From contig NZ_CP094264.1 of NCBI RefSeq assembly GCF_023614235.1, positions 5,146,001 through 5,210,000 on the forward strand: a DNA stretch of 64,000 bases, written 5' to 3'. Position numbers and translations under genes: made by a program. Shown here piece after piece: positions 12,081 to 21,724 of the stretch. The notes below the pieces were generated by a model that saw nothing but the letters and a program-made list of their open reading frames with translations, searched no databases and was not told the DNA's origin. The stretch's first letter is position 1, and each line of letters begins with the position of its first letter. Source of the DNA: Streptomyces sp. MRC013 (GTDB taxonomy: Bacteria; Actinomycetota; Actinomycetes; Streptomycetales; Streptomycetaceae).

Positions 12081-12113
12081 GCGGGCGGGCACCCGTGCCG
12101 GATGCCCGCCCGC
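12081..12113. terminator. Hairpin between convergent genes
   Basis: An 11-base perfect inverted repeat (12081-12091 and 12103-12113, 11-base loop) lies between the kinase stop and the stop of the convergent secreted mini-protein. It could end transcription from both sides. There is no U-tract, as is usual in Streptomyces. Confidence 0.5.
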
Positions 12114-12131
12114 CGTGCGCCGCCGCAGCGG

Positions 12132-12299
12132 TCAGTCGAAGGACCAGCAGGCCCCTTCGAGCTCGGCGACCACGGCGTCACCCGCCTGGGCGTAGCTGCC
12201 GTCCACCCAGCAGCCCTTCATGTCCGCGGCGGCGGGGGAGGCGGTGAGGAAGCCGACCGCGAGCAGACCGGCCAGGACCATCGAGACGCGCCGAAGCAT
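12132..12299 (-). CDS. Small secreted protein with two cysteines
   Basis: This 55-residue preprotein starts at ATG 12299 behind AAGGAGAG. Its first 26 residues form a Sec signal peptide (MLRR, hydrophobic core, ASPAAA cleavage region). About 29 mature residues remain, with two Cys, each next to Trp (GCW and ACW), that could form a disulfide. No family is recognised. Small secreted proteins of this type in Streptomyces can be structural, signalling or antimicrobial; nothing here decides between them. Confidence 0.75.
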   Translation of the reverse strand: MLRRVSMVLAGLLAVGFLTASPAAADMKGCWVDGSYAQAGDAVVAELEGACWSFD

Positions 12300-12410
12300 G
12301 TTTCTCTCCTTCGAGTAGGGGAACTCGCCCCGACTCTCCACCAGCCGCGGCGGGACCGCACGCCGGGACGCGCGACCGGGTGGCCCGAGGCCCGTCCGGG
12401 GAACGGAGGG

Positions 12411-12611
12411 TCAGGTGCCGGGCGGGGGTTCCCGGTGCTGCCCGCGGTCGCGGCCCAGCCGGTTCTTGACCTGCTCCTGCGCGGCGCCGATGTGGCGGCT
12501 GTGCCGGCCCCGCGTCTTCTTGTCGGCGTAGTCGCCGGCCTTGTCGACGCCCTTGCCGACCTGGTCCTCGTGGCCCTTCAGCATGTTCTTGATCTTGCCC
12601 ATCACGGACAT
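12411..12611 (-). CDS. MT0933/Rv0909-like antitoxin family small protein
   Basis: The 66-residue basic protein begins MGKIKNML and carries the HEDQVGKGVDKAGDYADKKT segment typical of the MT0933-like antitoxin family (PF14013), where related proteins have K.HADQVDKAIDKAGD and T.GKY..QID. GAGAGGA precedes ATG 12611. Although named after an antitoxin, most members stand alone, as this one does: no toxin-like partner is beside it. It is alternatively viewed as a CsbD-like stress protein because of the amphipathic helical repeats. Confidence 0.75.
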   Translation of the reverse strand: MSVMGKIKNMLKGHEDQVGKGVDKAGDYADKKTRGRHSRHIGAAQEQVKNRLGRDRGQHREPPPGT

Positions 12612-13130
12612 GGGTCGTCCTCTCGCCGAGTGGCCCCCCGCCGTCCAGTCTCCCCGCCCCGCCCACCGCCCGCATCCGGTGCGGCACCGTGTCGTCGGGC
12701 CCCTCCGGCGCCCCGCCCCGCGGGCGCGGCCCCTCCCGGTGGGCGCGGCCCACCCGTTCCCACCGGGCCCGCCCGGTCGGCCGCGTCCCGGCCGCCCGGA
12801 GCGCGGCGGACGGCGTCCGCGAGCGGCCGGGCCACTCGTCCGGGGCGTCCGCCGGGCGCCGCTGCGCGCCCGCCGCCCCGCCCGGCCGCGAACCGGCGCA
12901 CCGACGGCTCCGCCCCCGTCCCGGGCGGCCGGACCGGCCGGACTCCGGCGTTCCGTACGGGACCCGCCGCAGTGCGCCCGTTGCGGCGCGAACGGCCCCC
13001 GCGCGGACGGCTCCGCCGCGGACGGGGCTCCGCAGGAGCGGTGCCGGGACGGCCCGGGTGCCCCGCGCACCCCCTCGGATCACGGTGCTCGACCCCAGGG
13101 CGCCGGGCCGGCGGGCGGGGGAGGCCCGGC
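12612..13130. other. Intergenic region without recognisable gene
   Basis: About 520 bases of extreme GC content separate the antitoxin-like gene from the end of the serine hydrolase. All long frames here are compositional. I see no ribosome-binding site with a sensible frame, no RNA and no clear repeat. Confidence 0.5.
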
Positions 13131-14953
13131 TCAGTCGGCCGACGCCGTCCAGCCCTCCGCCTCGATCAGCGCCGCGTCCGCCGGCCGCGCCTCGTCGAAC
13201 AGGGTCCGCCCGCCGTCCAGGACGCGCAGCCCGTCCACGTACACGCCGCGTCCCGTGTAGCGGGCGTCCGCCGTGTACCGCCACCGCAGCCGCAGGGCGC
13301 CGACGCCCGCCCACGCCGACAGGTCGGCCTCCAACCGGTGCCAGACCCGCCCCGACCAGCCCGTCACCGATCCACCCGGGCGCTCCACCGGTTCCCCGCC
13401 CGGCCGTACGGTGACGAACGGCACCGGCCGCCACCCCCGGCCGGATCCGCCGACGCCTCCAGGACCAGACCGTCCGCACCGGGCTCGGTGTCCCACCACA
13501 GGGCGCACCGCAGCCGTGCCCGCCCCGTCGCCGGCCGTACGGCGGGCAGGGCCAGCGTCGCCGTCGAGGCCGGCGCCGTCCCGGCGGACCAGGCGGTGCG
13601 GCCGTGCGCCGGCCGCACCGGTACCGCGCGGGCCATGCGGTCGGCTGCGGCGACCCGCGGCGCCGACCCCGAGCGCCAGCTCCGCACCGGGTGCACCGAG
13701 TTGCCCAGCAGTACCAGGAACGAGTCGGTCGTCGGGTCCAGCACCAGACTCGTCCCGGTGAACCCGGTGTGCCCGGCCGTGCGCGGCGTGGCCATCGCAC
13801 CCATGTACCAGTGCTGGTACAGCTCGAAGCCCAGCCCGTGCCCGTCGCCGGGGAAGGCGGTGTTGAAGTCCGTGAACATCAGCTCCACCGACTCCGGCCG
13901 CAGGATCCGCGCGGAGCCGTAGGAGCCGCCGTTCAGCAGGGTGCGGGCGAGGACCGCCAGGTCCCAGGCGCGGGAGAAGACGCCCGCGTGCCCGGCGACC
14001 CCGCCGAGGGCGTACGCGTTCTCGTCGTGCACCTCGCCCCGCACCATGCCCCGGTCCAGTCCCGACCACGGCGGGCGGGCGTCCTCCGTCGCGGCGACCC
14101 CCGGCCGCCAGGAGGCGGGCGGCCGGAACCGGGTGCGCCGCATCCCGAGCGGCGCGGTGATCCGCTCGCGCAGCAGCGCGTCCAGCGGACGCCCGGTGAC
14201 CTCCTCCAGCAGCAGCTGCAACGCGATCAGGTTGAGGTCGGAGTACCGGTACGCCGTGCCGGGCGGGTCCAGGGGCCGCTCCTCCCACAGCAGCCGCAGC
14301 ATCCCCTCCCGCGTCGGCTCCCGGTACAGCGGCAGCCAGGCGCGCAACCCCGAGGTGTGCGTCAGCAGCTGGCGCACCGTGACGCCGCCCTTCCCGCCGC
14401 CGCCGAAGTCCGGCAGCCGCTCGGCGACCCGCCCCTCCAGCTCCAGCGCGCCCCGCTCCAGCAGCTGCACCGTCAGGATCGAGGTGAACAGCTTGGTCAG
14501 CGACGCCAGGTCGAAGACGGTGTCCCCGCGCATCGGGACCCGCCGCCCGGGCGGCAGCTCCACGCCCCGCCCGGTCGTCTCGTCGTACGCCTCGTACCGC
14601 ACCGCGTGACCGATCGCCCGGTGCAGCGCCACGACCGGTCCGCGTCCCGCGAGGAGCACCGCGCCCGCGTACCAGGGGTGGACGGGGGAGGGGCCGAGGA
14701 ACCGCTCGGCGTCGGCGACCAGCAGGTCGAGGTGGCAGCGCAGCAGCCCGGCCCGTTCGGCCGTGCCGTGCCGCAGCACCGGCCCGGCCGCCTCCCGCGG
14801 GGCCGCGGCCGGGCCGCCCCGCGGCGCCCCGGTCCCCTCCCGGCCCGCCGCGGCGCCGCCCGTGAGGGGACCGATCACCAGCGCACCTCCCAGTGCCAGC
14901 ACCCCGCCGCCGAACGTACGGCGGTCCATCCCGCCCGCAACCGGCTCCCGCAC
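13131..14953 (-). CDS. Secreted serine hydrolase, class C beta-lactamase fold (one-base frameshift)
   Basis: About 607 residues if repaired. The N-terminus (DRRTFGGG plus a long hydrophobic stretch) resembles a Tat signal. The catalytic domain has the S-x-x-K motif ASLTK (Ser151), the YSD form of the Y-x-N motif, and HTGFTG in place of the KTG triad, as in esterases and DD-peptidase-like enzymes of this fold. A C-terminal accessory region of about 100 residues, ending VDGLRVLDGGRTLFDEA, lies in the next frame. The break is at a C5 run on the plus strand (13434-13438), where six bases restore one frame to the stop at 13131. GTG 14953 has a better ribosome-binding site than ATG 14929. The substrate is unknown. 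Confidence 0.82.
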
Positions 14954-15129
14954 CGTCCCGCCCTCCCCGTCCGCAGCCCACCGCCCGGATCGAAACCCCC
15001 ACCGTCGGGCACACCGGGTGAAACCATCCCGCCGGCGCACCCGCGCGTCAAGGAGGCGGGCGGTGGAACTGAGACCCCATCAGCCCCGGTCGGGGTGCGG
15101 GCCGGACACCGCGGTGGCAGCGTGGCCGC

Positions 15130-16284
15130 ATGGGCACGCAGACCGGCGGGGACCGGGGCCGCGCCCCCGGCCCGGGGCCCGGGGGCCGGCCCGCCGCGCC
15201 GCGCCCGTGGCGGGAGCGCGCCACCTGGGCCCCGCTCGCGGCGCTGGCCGTCCTGGCCCTCGGCTGGGGCCGCGACCTGTCTGGGCCCGCCGTCGCCGTC
15301 GTCGGGCTCTGCCTGGCCGGGGCCGTCCTCTCCGCCGTCCACCACGCCGAAGTGGTCGCCCACCGCGTCGGCGAGCCCTTCGGGTCGCTGCTGCTCGCCG
15401 TCGCCGTGACCGTCATCGAGGTCGGCCTGATCGTCATGCTGATGGTTTCCGGCGGCGACGAGGCGGCCACCTACGCACGCGACACGGTGTTCGCCGCGGT
15501 CATGATCACCTGCAACGGCGTCGTCGGGCTGTCCCTGCTCGCGGCGACCCTCCGGGGCCGCGTCGCCGCCTTCAACGCCGAGGGCTCCGGCGGCGCCCTC
15601 GCCACCGTCACCACCCTCGCCACGACGACCCTCGTGCTGCCCGCCTTCACCACCGGCACCCCGGGTCCCGAGTTCACCGGGGCGCAGCTGGCCTTCGCCG
15701 CGGTCGCCTCCCTGAGCCTGTACGGGCTCTTCGTCACCGTGCAGACCGTCCGCCACCGCGAGTACTTCCTGCCCGTCACCGCCGAGGGCCGGCCCGTCGA
15801 CCCGGCCGCGCACGCCCCGCCGCCCACCCGTGCGGCCACCGGGTGGAGCCTCGGTCTGCTCGCGGCCGCCCTGGTCGCCGTCGTCGGCCTGGCCAAGCTC
15901 GTCTCCCCGGCGATCGAGGCCGGAGTGAAGGCCGTCGGCCTGCCCACCGCGGTCGTCGGCGTCACCATCGCCCTGATGGTGCTGCTGCCGGAGACGCTGG
16001 CCGCGCTGCGCGCCGCGCGCGGCGCACGCGTCCAGACCAGCCTCAACCTCGCCTACGGCTCGGCGATCGCCAGCATCGGGCTGACCGTGCCGACGATCGC
16101 GCTCGTCTCCGTGTGGCTGCCCGGACCCCTGATCCTGGGACTGGGCCCCGTCCACCTCGTGCTGCTGGCGCTCACCGCCCTGGTGAGCGCCCTGACCGTG
16201 GTGCCCGGACGCGCCACGCTCCTGCAGAGCGGCGTCCACCTGCTGCTGTTCGCCGCCTTCGTGTTCCTCTCGTTCAGCCCCTGA
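15130..16284 (+). CDS. ChaA-type calcium/sodium:proton antiporter
   Basis: The 384-residue protein has about 11 hydrophobic helices and the two homologous cation-exchanger blocks expected of the CaCA superfamily. The first carries HHAEVVAHRVGEPFGSLLLAVAVTVIEVGL, read here as GEPFGS...TVIE, and the second ALMVLLPETLAALRAA, matching ChaA-like Ca2+/H+ exchangers. The acidic residue in each block is the expected ion ligand. It should export Ca2+ or Na+ in exchange for protons, consistent with the osmotic theme of the window. It is divergent from the serine hydrolase and convergent with the acylase. Confidence 0.92.
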   Translation: MGTQTGGDRGRAPGPGPGGRPAAPRPWRERATWAPLAALAVLALGWGRDLSGPAVAVVGLCLAGAVLSAVHHAEVVAHRVGEPFGSLLLAVAVTVIEVGLIVMLMVSGGDEAATYARDTVFAAVMITCNGVVGLSLLAATLRGRVAAFNAEGSGGALATVTTLATTTLVLPAFTTGTPGPEFTGAQLAFAAVASLSLYGLFVTVQTVRHREYFLPVTAEGRPVDPAAHAPPPTRAATGWSLGLLAAALVAVVGLAKLVSPAIEAGVKAVGLPTAVVGVTIALMVLLPETLAALRAARGARVQTSLNLAYGSAIASIGLTVPTIALVSVWLPGPLILGLGPVHLVLLALTALVSALTVVPGRATLLQSGVHLLLFAAFVFLSFSP

Positions 16285-16317
16285 GCGCCCCGGGGCGCGG
16301 TCCCCGGGGCCCGGCCT

Positions 16318-16353
16318 CCGGGGGGACCGGTCCGGGCGGCCCGGTCCCCCCGG
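16318..16353. terminator. Bidirectional hairpin terminator
   Basis: A perfect 13-base inverted repeat (16318-16330 and 16341-16353) with a 10-base loop sits between the antiporter stop and the stop of the convergent acylase gene. Confidence 0.7.
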
Positions 16354-16357
16354 GGGG

Positions 16358-18781
16358 TCACTGCGTCACCCGCACCACCCGCAGCGCCGGGTCGCGCAGG
16401 ATGTCCCGCTCGCAGAACCGCGCGGTCACCCACCGCTCCTGCGAGTACAGCAGGGTCTGGTCGGCGTGGTGCGGCGATCCCGGGTCGGACGACTGGGAGT
16501 ACGCCAGCAGCGTCCGCGCGACCGGGCACCGGCCGTCGTCCCAGCCGACCGCCTGGACGTGGCTCGTGCCGTGCCGCACCTCCGTGTAGCCGCCGCCCGC
16601 CGCGTTCCACACGGGCACGGTCATGTTCCACACGCCCGTGCCCGTCCCCCCGTGCACGGGGATGCGCCGCCCGTCGCGCACCACGAACTGGTGCTCGCCC
16701 AGCGGGGCGTCCAGCGGGATGCCCGCCGCGCGCAGTTCGGCGACCGCCCCGCGCAGCGCCGTGGCGAAGCCGGGCGCGCCGGTGTCCAGGCCGCGGGGCG
16801 TGCCCACCGGGTCGGCCGCGGAGAACGGCACCCTCCACCGCCCGGCACCCGTCGTCTCCCGCTGCAGCCGCCCCCAGAACCGGTCGAACAGCAGGGCGCC
16901 CCGGCTCCCGGTGTCCATGCGGCGGTCCCAGCGCGCGAGGGCCCCGCACGCCTCCGCGTCACCCGGCAGCGCCGCCGGGCACGCCCGCACCACGTCGTCG
17001 GCGGCCAGGTCGGCGGCGGGCACCCGGTTGGCGAACTGCTGCTCCTGGAGGTCGGCGACGGTCAGCCCGCCCCGGCCGGCCATCGCCGCCACGTCCTCGA
17101 CCGCGCCGCGCGTCCGCAGCGACCGCTCCGTCCCGATGTCGCCGAAGACCCGCTCGTACCCGGTCAGCGGCCGGTCGGCGTTGGCCAGCCAGGCGCTGTC
17201 GTTGGAGTTCTCCGCGTACGGGGCGCCGTGGAGCAGCGGCCAGCGGTCCGGTCCCATGATGCCGGGCTGCACCGCCCCCGGGTCGCTCCCCAGCGCGCAG
17301 TCGCCGCGCGACCCGTCGAGCACGGCGAAGCCCGTCGCCGGGTAGACGGTGCGGCCCAGCGGGGTCGAGCACCGCTCGGCCAGCTCGTCCGTGATCCTCG
17401 GCACGACCTGCGCCTGCGTGAAGAGCGTGCCGCCGTGCCGGTCCGAGGCCACGGTGTTCACCCAGGGCAGGCCCTGGGTGCGGCGCAGCGCCGCCGCCAC
17501 CTCCCGGGTGGAGCGCGCCTTGGCGAGGCCGAGCGAGGAGTCCACCATGCGGAGGTTCCCCGCGTTGGGGTCGTGCAGCGCGTACGCGGTGGTCGCCGTC
17601 CACGGCAGCGGGTCGCCGCCGAAGGACGTGACGACCGGGCCGTACCGGGTCCACCACTGGGTACGGGTCACCGGCTCCCCGTCCGCCACGGGCACGGTCA
17701 CGGTCCGCCGCACCATCGGCTCGGACCGGCCGTCCACCAGGTACGCGGTGGGGTCGGCCGGGTCGAGGGCCAGCTGGTGCAGGTTCGCGGTCCGGCCGGT
17801 GGCGACGGTGTGGCTCCACGCCACGTCGCCGGTGAAGCCGATCTGCACGAGTGGCGAGCCCAGCAGCGAGGCGCCCTGCACGTTCAGCTCGCCGGGGATG
17901 GTCTGCTGCGACTGCCAGAACCGGCGGCCGCCGTGCCACGGGTAGTGCGGGTTGCCCAGCAGCAGGCCGCGGCCGTTCGCGGTGGTGGCGCCGGCGAAGG
18001 CGACGGCGTTGGACCCCATCGTCGCGTTCCGCTCGGCGAACAGCTCCCGCACCGCCCCGGCCACCCCCTCCGGGTCGGCCCCCGGCCCGGGAGCCGACCC
18101 CGGGGCGGGCGGCCGGGCCGCCGTGATGGAGTCGACGAGGGCGCCCTCTCCACCGACGACCGCCAGCGCGTACGCCCGCCGGGCCACGTCCAGGGCGCTC
18201 ACCGGGCGCACCCACGCCTTGCCGGCGCAGGCGGGGTCGGCCACCTGGTTCTTCCTCAGCCAGGCGTTGTAACCGGCGGCCCAGCCCCGCATCAGCTCCT
18301 TCTGCTCCCTGCTCGGCCCGGCGGGCGCCGGTTGGGCGAGCAGCCGCTCCACGGTGCCCGCGTCGCGCACGCCCGTGAAGTACAGGTCGCTGGAGAGGTT
18401 CGTGCGGGCGGACGACAGCGACCCGTCCGTCGCGGCGTCCGGACCGAAGTGCCGGGAGCGTTCGCCCCGTACGGTCACGAACCCGTCGGCGAGCACGCAC
18501 ACCTGGTCGGCGGCCTGCGCCCAGCCGGTGCCGAAGCCCAGGCCGGCGTAGTCCTTCGCCAGGATGTGCGGGATGCCGTACTCGGTGTAGCGGATGGTCG
18601 CCGACAACCCGTCCGCCGACGGGTGCCGGCCGCCCGCCGCGGACGGCGGGGCGGCGGCGGCCGGCAGCGTGGCCGCGGCCGTGGCGAGCACGGCCGCGGT
18701 GGCCGGCAGCAGGCGTTTCAGACTGGTACGGAGGCGCAACGTTTCCCCCAACTCGACTTCGTGCGCGATCGGTTGGTCCAT
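16358..18781 (-). CDS. Penicillin/acyl-homoserine-lactone acylase family protein (secreted)
   Basis: An 807-residue Ntn-hydrolase precursor. A signal peptide (LKRLLPATAAVLATAAATL) is followed by the alpha chain, a linker, and the self-cleavage site Gly-Ser in TMGSN, making Ser257 (precursor numbering) the N-terminal nucleophile of the beta chain. Family members hydrolyse acyl side chains of lipopeptides, penicillins or acyl-homoserine lactones; Streptomyces examples include aculeacin- and AHL-acylases. ATG 18781 places 14 residues before the signal peptide; a TTG at 18739 behind GGGGG would give a conventional signal sequence and is a plausible true start. It may take part in quorum quenching or antibiotic modification; the substrate cannot be told. 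Confidence 0.92.
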   Translation of the reverse strand: MDQPIAHEVELGETLRLRTSLKRLLPATAAVLATAAATLPAAAAPPSAAGGRHPSADGLSATIRYTEYGIPHILAKDYAGLGFGTGWAQAADQVCVLADGFVTVRGERSRHFGPDAATDGSLSSARTNLSSDLYFTGVRDAGTVERLLAQPAPAGPSREQKELMRGWAAGYNAWLRKNQVADPACAGKAWVRPVSALDVARRAYALAVVGGEGALVDSITAARPPAPGSAPGPGADPEGVAGAVRELFAERNATMGSNAVAFAGATTANGRGLLLGNPHYPWHGGRRFWQSQQTIPGELNVQGASLLGSPLVQIGFTGDVAWSHTVATGRTANLHQLALDPADPTAYLVDGRSEPMVRRTVTVPVADGEPVTRTQWWTRYGPVVTSFGGDPLPWTATTAYALHDPNAGNLRMVDSSLGLAKARSTREVAAALRRTQGLPWVNTVASDRHGGTLFTQAQVVPRITDELAERCSTPLGRTVYPATGFAVLDGSRGDCALGSDPGAVQPGIMGPDRWPLLHGAPYAENSNDSAWLANADRPLTGYERVFGDIGTERSLRTRGAVEDVAAMAGRGGLTVADLQEQQFANRVPAADLAADDVVRACPAALPGDAEACGALARWDRRMDTGSRGALLFDRFWGRLQRETTGAGRWRVPFSAADPVGTPRGLDTGAPGFATALRGAVAELRAAGIPLDAPLGEHQFVVRDGRRIPVHGGTGTGVWNMTVPVWNAAGGGYTEVRHGTSHVQAVGWDDGRCPVARTLLAYSQSSDPGSPHHADQTLLYSQERWVTARFCERDILRDPALRVVRVTQ

Positions 18782-18873
18782 GCACTCATCCGCGCGGGCG
18801 CAGTGTCATCCCCCTCGGGACGGATCCGCGATCCGTCTCGGGTACCCCCGGCGACCCGGACTCTCCTCGGGGT

Positions 18874-20157
18874 TCACCGGAGGTCGACGATCCGCTTGAT
18901 CTTCCCCACCGACCGCTCCAGCGTCCCCGGGTCCACCACGTCCACCGCGACCGTCACCCCGACGCCCTCCTTCACGGCCGCCCGGACCTCCCGCGCCGCC
19001 TGCGCCCGCCGCTCCGGTGCCGCGTCCGGGCGCGCCTCGACCCGTACGGTCAGCGCGTCCAGCCGCCCCTCGCGGGTCAACCGCAGCTGGAAGTGCGGCG
19101 CCAGCCCCGGAGTGCGCAGCAGGACCTCCTCGACCTGCGTCGGGAAGAGGTTCACCCCGCGCAGGATCACCATGTCGTCGCTGCGGCCCGTCACCTTCTC
19201 CATCCGCCGGAACACCCGCGCGGTGCCCGGCAGCAGCCGCGACAGGTCCCGCGTCCGGTACCGCACCACCGGCATGGCCTCCTTGGTGAGCGAGGTGAAC
19301 ACCAGCTCGCCGCGCTCCCCGTCCGGCAGCACCTCGCCCGTCACCGGGTCGACTACCTCGGGGTAGAAGTGGTCCTCCCAGACGTGCAGCCCGTCCTTCG
19401 TCTCCACGCACTCCTGCGCCACGCCCGGCCCGATCACCTCCGACAGGCCGTAGATGTCGACCGCGTCGATCGCGAACCGCTCCTCGATCTCGCTCCGCAT
19501 CTCCTCCGTCCACGGCTCCGCGCCGAAGATCCCCACCTTCAGCGACGTCGAACGCGGATCGACGCCCTGCCGCTCGAACTCGTCCAGCAGCGTCAGCATG
19601 TACGAGGGCGTCACCATGATGACCTCCGGCCGGAAGTCCCGGATCAGCCGCACCTGGCGCTCCGTCATCCCCCCGGAGGCCGGCACCACCGTGCAGCCGA
19701 GCCGCTCCGCCCCGCCGTGCGCTCCGAGTCCGCCCGTGAACAGCCCGTACCCGTACGCCACGTGCACGATCTGCCCCGGCCGGCCTCCGGCGGCGCGTAT
19801 GGACCGGGCCACCACGTCCGCCCACACGTCGAGGTCCCGCTCGGTGTAGCCGACCACCGTGGGCGTGCCCGTCGTACCGCTCGACGCGTGGATCCGCCGC
19901 ACCCGCGACCGGTCCACCGCGAACATCCCGAAGGGGTACTCCCGCCGCAGGTCCGCCTTGGTGGTGAACGGGAACCGGCCCAGGTCCGCCAGGGACCGGC
20001 AGTCCTCCGGCCGCACCCCCGCCGCGTCGAAGGCCCGCCGGTGGAAGGGCACGTTGTCGTACGCGTGCCGCAGCGTCGACCGCAGCCGCTCCAGCTGCAG
20101 CGCCGCCAGCCCCTCCCGGTCCAGCCGCTCCCCGGCGTCCCGCAGGTCCTCCGTCAT
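18874..20157 (-). CDS. paaK: Phenylacetate-CoA ligase
   Basis: The 427-residue AMP-forming ligase has the nucleotide-binding loop SSGTTGTPTV near 97, YGLSEV near 240 and the C-terminal lid domain with KITGR-like KVTGRSDDM and the late lysine in VGKIKRI. It converts phenylacetate to phenylacetyl-CoA, the entry step of aerobic phenylacetate breakdown. None of the paaABCDE epoxidase genes is beside it, so it is an orphan copy and could activate another aryl acid. ATG 20157 follows GGAG with seven-base spacing. Confidence 0.93.
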   Translation of the reverse strand: MTEDLRDAGERLDREGLAALQLERLRSTLRHAYDNVPFHRRAFDAAGVRPEDCRSLADLGRFPFTTKADLRREYPFGMFAVDRSRVRRIHASSGTTGTPTVVGYTERDLDVWADVVARSIRAAGGRPGQIVHVAYGYGLFTGGLGAHGGAERLGCTVVPASGGMTERQVRLIRDFRPEVIMVTPSYMLTLLDEFERQGVDPRSTSLKVGIFGAEPWTEEMRSEIEERFAIDAVDIYGLSEVIGPGVAQECVETKDGLHVWEDHFYPEVVDPVTGEVLPDGERGELVFTSLTKEAMPVVRYRTRDLSRLLPGTARVFRRMEKVTGRSDDMVILRGVNLFPTQVEEVLLRTPGLAPHFQLRLTREGRLDALTVRVEARPDAAPERRAQAAREVRAAVKEGVGVTVAVDVVDPGTLERSVGKIKRIVDLR

Positions 20158-20542
20158 CACCGTTCTCCGTCCGTCCCACACCGGCAGGCCATGCGGCAGC
20201 CGGCCGTCCGGTCGGTCCGCTCCCGATCAGTTACCCCGCCGGGCACCTTCCCGGCAAGCCCCCGGCGGTGCCGCCCCCGGCCCCCGCCCGGCACCGCGGA
20301 GCCCGTCCGCCCGCGCCGTCGGCCCCGCCCCGGAGGGCGTCCGCCCGCGCCGTCGGCCCGCCGCCGCCGACCCGCAGGGGCGGCCACTCCCGCCGTCGCC
20401 TTCGTCGCCCCGTCCCGCTCCGGCAGGCCGGCGCCGCCCGTCGGCGGCGTCGTGCGAACCGGTGAACCGCCCGGCGCGGCACCCCCGGCCCTCCACCGCG
20501 CCCCGACCCGCCCGGCGCGCGCAGCCCCCGTACGATGGCCCC
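20158..20542. other. Intergenic region with a short direct repeat
   Basis: This divergent promoter region between paaK and the gene at 20543 holds no recognisable gene. It contains two identical 21-base copies with a 34-base period (20305-20325 and 20339-20359). Confidence 0.5.
20305..20359. repeat. 21-base direct repeat, two copies
   Basis: Identical copies at 20305-20325 and 20339-20359 are separated by 13 bases. The sequence is simple and GC-rich, so a functional role is doubtful. Confidence 0.6.
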
Positions 20543-21043
20543 ATGTCCTTCCTCCGCCGCCGCAGCCCCGCCACACCCGCGGGCCCGGACTTCGACGTCC
20601 TGGCCATGGACCCGGGCGACTGGCCCGGGAACCTCGGCGCCGGCCTGCTCCCCGCCCCCGACGGCACCTGCCAGGGCGTCTTCCTCCGCTACGACCTCTT
20701 CGGCGGCCGCGGGCCCGCGATGATCATCGGCAACCTGCCGGAGGGGTCCCCGGCCCGCGACCTCGCCGAGGGCCAGATCCCCTTCGAGGCCGCCCAGCTC
20801 CTCGCGGCGCTCGACATGGACGAGGACGTCGAGGTGGTCGGGACCGAGGACGTCCCCGTCATGCAGGGCGACAACCTCCTGATCGTGCGCCGCCTGAAGC
20901 TCAGCGAGAGCCGGATCTCCTGCGTCCAGTTCGACCGCAGCGACAACGTCCTGGTGACCATCGCCAGCTGGGACCGGCCCATCACCGACGACCTGTACGC
21001 CCTGCTCAAGCCGCTTCCCGCGGAACTCTTCCAGCAGGGCTGA
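20543..21043 (+). CDS. Conserved hypothetical protein
   Basis: The 166-residue soluble protein begins with a basic segment (SFLRRRS) and shows alternating strand-like segments and a late DDLYALLKPLPAELF helix. Composition is normal for a real gene and the downstream S4-domain gene follows after 14 bases, so the two are probably co-transcribed. I do not recognise a domain. There is no signal peptide, membrane segment or obvious catalytic motif. Confidence 0.75.
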   Translation: MSFLRRRSPATPAGPDFDVLAMDPGDWPGNLGAGLLPAPDGTCQGVFLRYDLFGGRGPAMIIGNLPEGSPARDLAEGQIPFEAAQLLAALDMDEDVEVVGTEDVPVMQGDNLLIVRRLKLSESRISCVQFDRSDNVLVTIASWDRPITDDLYALLKPLPAELFQQG

Positions 21044-21057
21044 CCCCGAGGACCGCC

Positions 21058-21456
21058 ATGGCAGCCACGGACGAGGCGAACCCGGACGCGACGGCGCGCG
21101 TCGACAGCTGGATCTGGGCCGTACGCCTCACCAAGACCCGCTCCCAGGCCGCCACGGCCTGCCGCGCCGGACACGTCCGCGTCAACGGCGACCGCGCCAA
21201 GCCCGCCCAGTCCGTCAAGCCGGGCGACGAGGTGCGGATCTTCCACGCCGGCCGCGAGCGCGTGGTCGAGGTGAGGCGGATCCTCACCAAGCGCGTCGGC
21301 GCTCCCGTCGCGGCCGAGGCCTACACGGACAAGACCCCGCCCCCGCCGCCCCGCGAGCACGTCGCCCTCGCGGGCGTCCGCGACCGGGGCGCGGGCCGCC
21401 CCACCAAGCGCGAGCGCCGCGAACTCGACCAGCTCCGCGGCGCCCGCCGTTCCTAG
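21058..21456 (+). CDS. S4-domain RNA-binding protein (Hsp15-like)
   Basis: The 132-residue protein has an S4 fold at about 15-75: RVDSWIWAVRLTKTRS, then ACRAGHVRVNG and the VKPGDEV turn. The basic C-terminal tail contains GRPTKRERREL. This is the arrangement of Hsp15/HslR and related proteins that bind stalled 50S-peptidyl-tRNA complexes or structured RNA. A ribosome-rescue role is suggested by family, not shown. GAGG lies six bases before ATG 21058. It follows the gene at 20543 closely. Confidence 0.9.
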   Translation: MAATDEANPDATARVDSWIWAVRLTKTRSQAATACRAGHVRVNGDRAKPAQSVKPGDEVRIFHAGRERVVEVRRILTKRVGAPVAAEAYTDKTPPPPPREHVALAGVRDRGAGRPTKRERRELDQLRGARRS

Positions 21457-21724
21457 ACGCCCCGGGCGCAGGGCCGCGGCCGACGGCTCCCCGGCTTCAC
21501 GGGGGACGAGGGCGGGCCGGCTTCCCGACGGGGACGCGGCCGCCGGGGGCTCGTCGGGAAGCCGCCAGACCGGACGAGGGCCGACGCGGGACCGGACGGC
21601 CGCGCGGAACAGGCCGGCGCGGGAGCACCCGGACGGAGGCGCACCCCGCCCGGCAGCCGGTGCACGGCGGCGCCGCGCGTCCGTCGCGCGCGTCCCGGAC
21701 GCGCGGTGCGCCCCCGTCGCGCGG

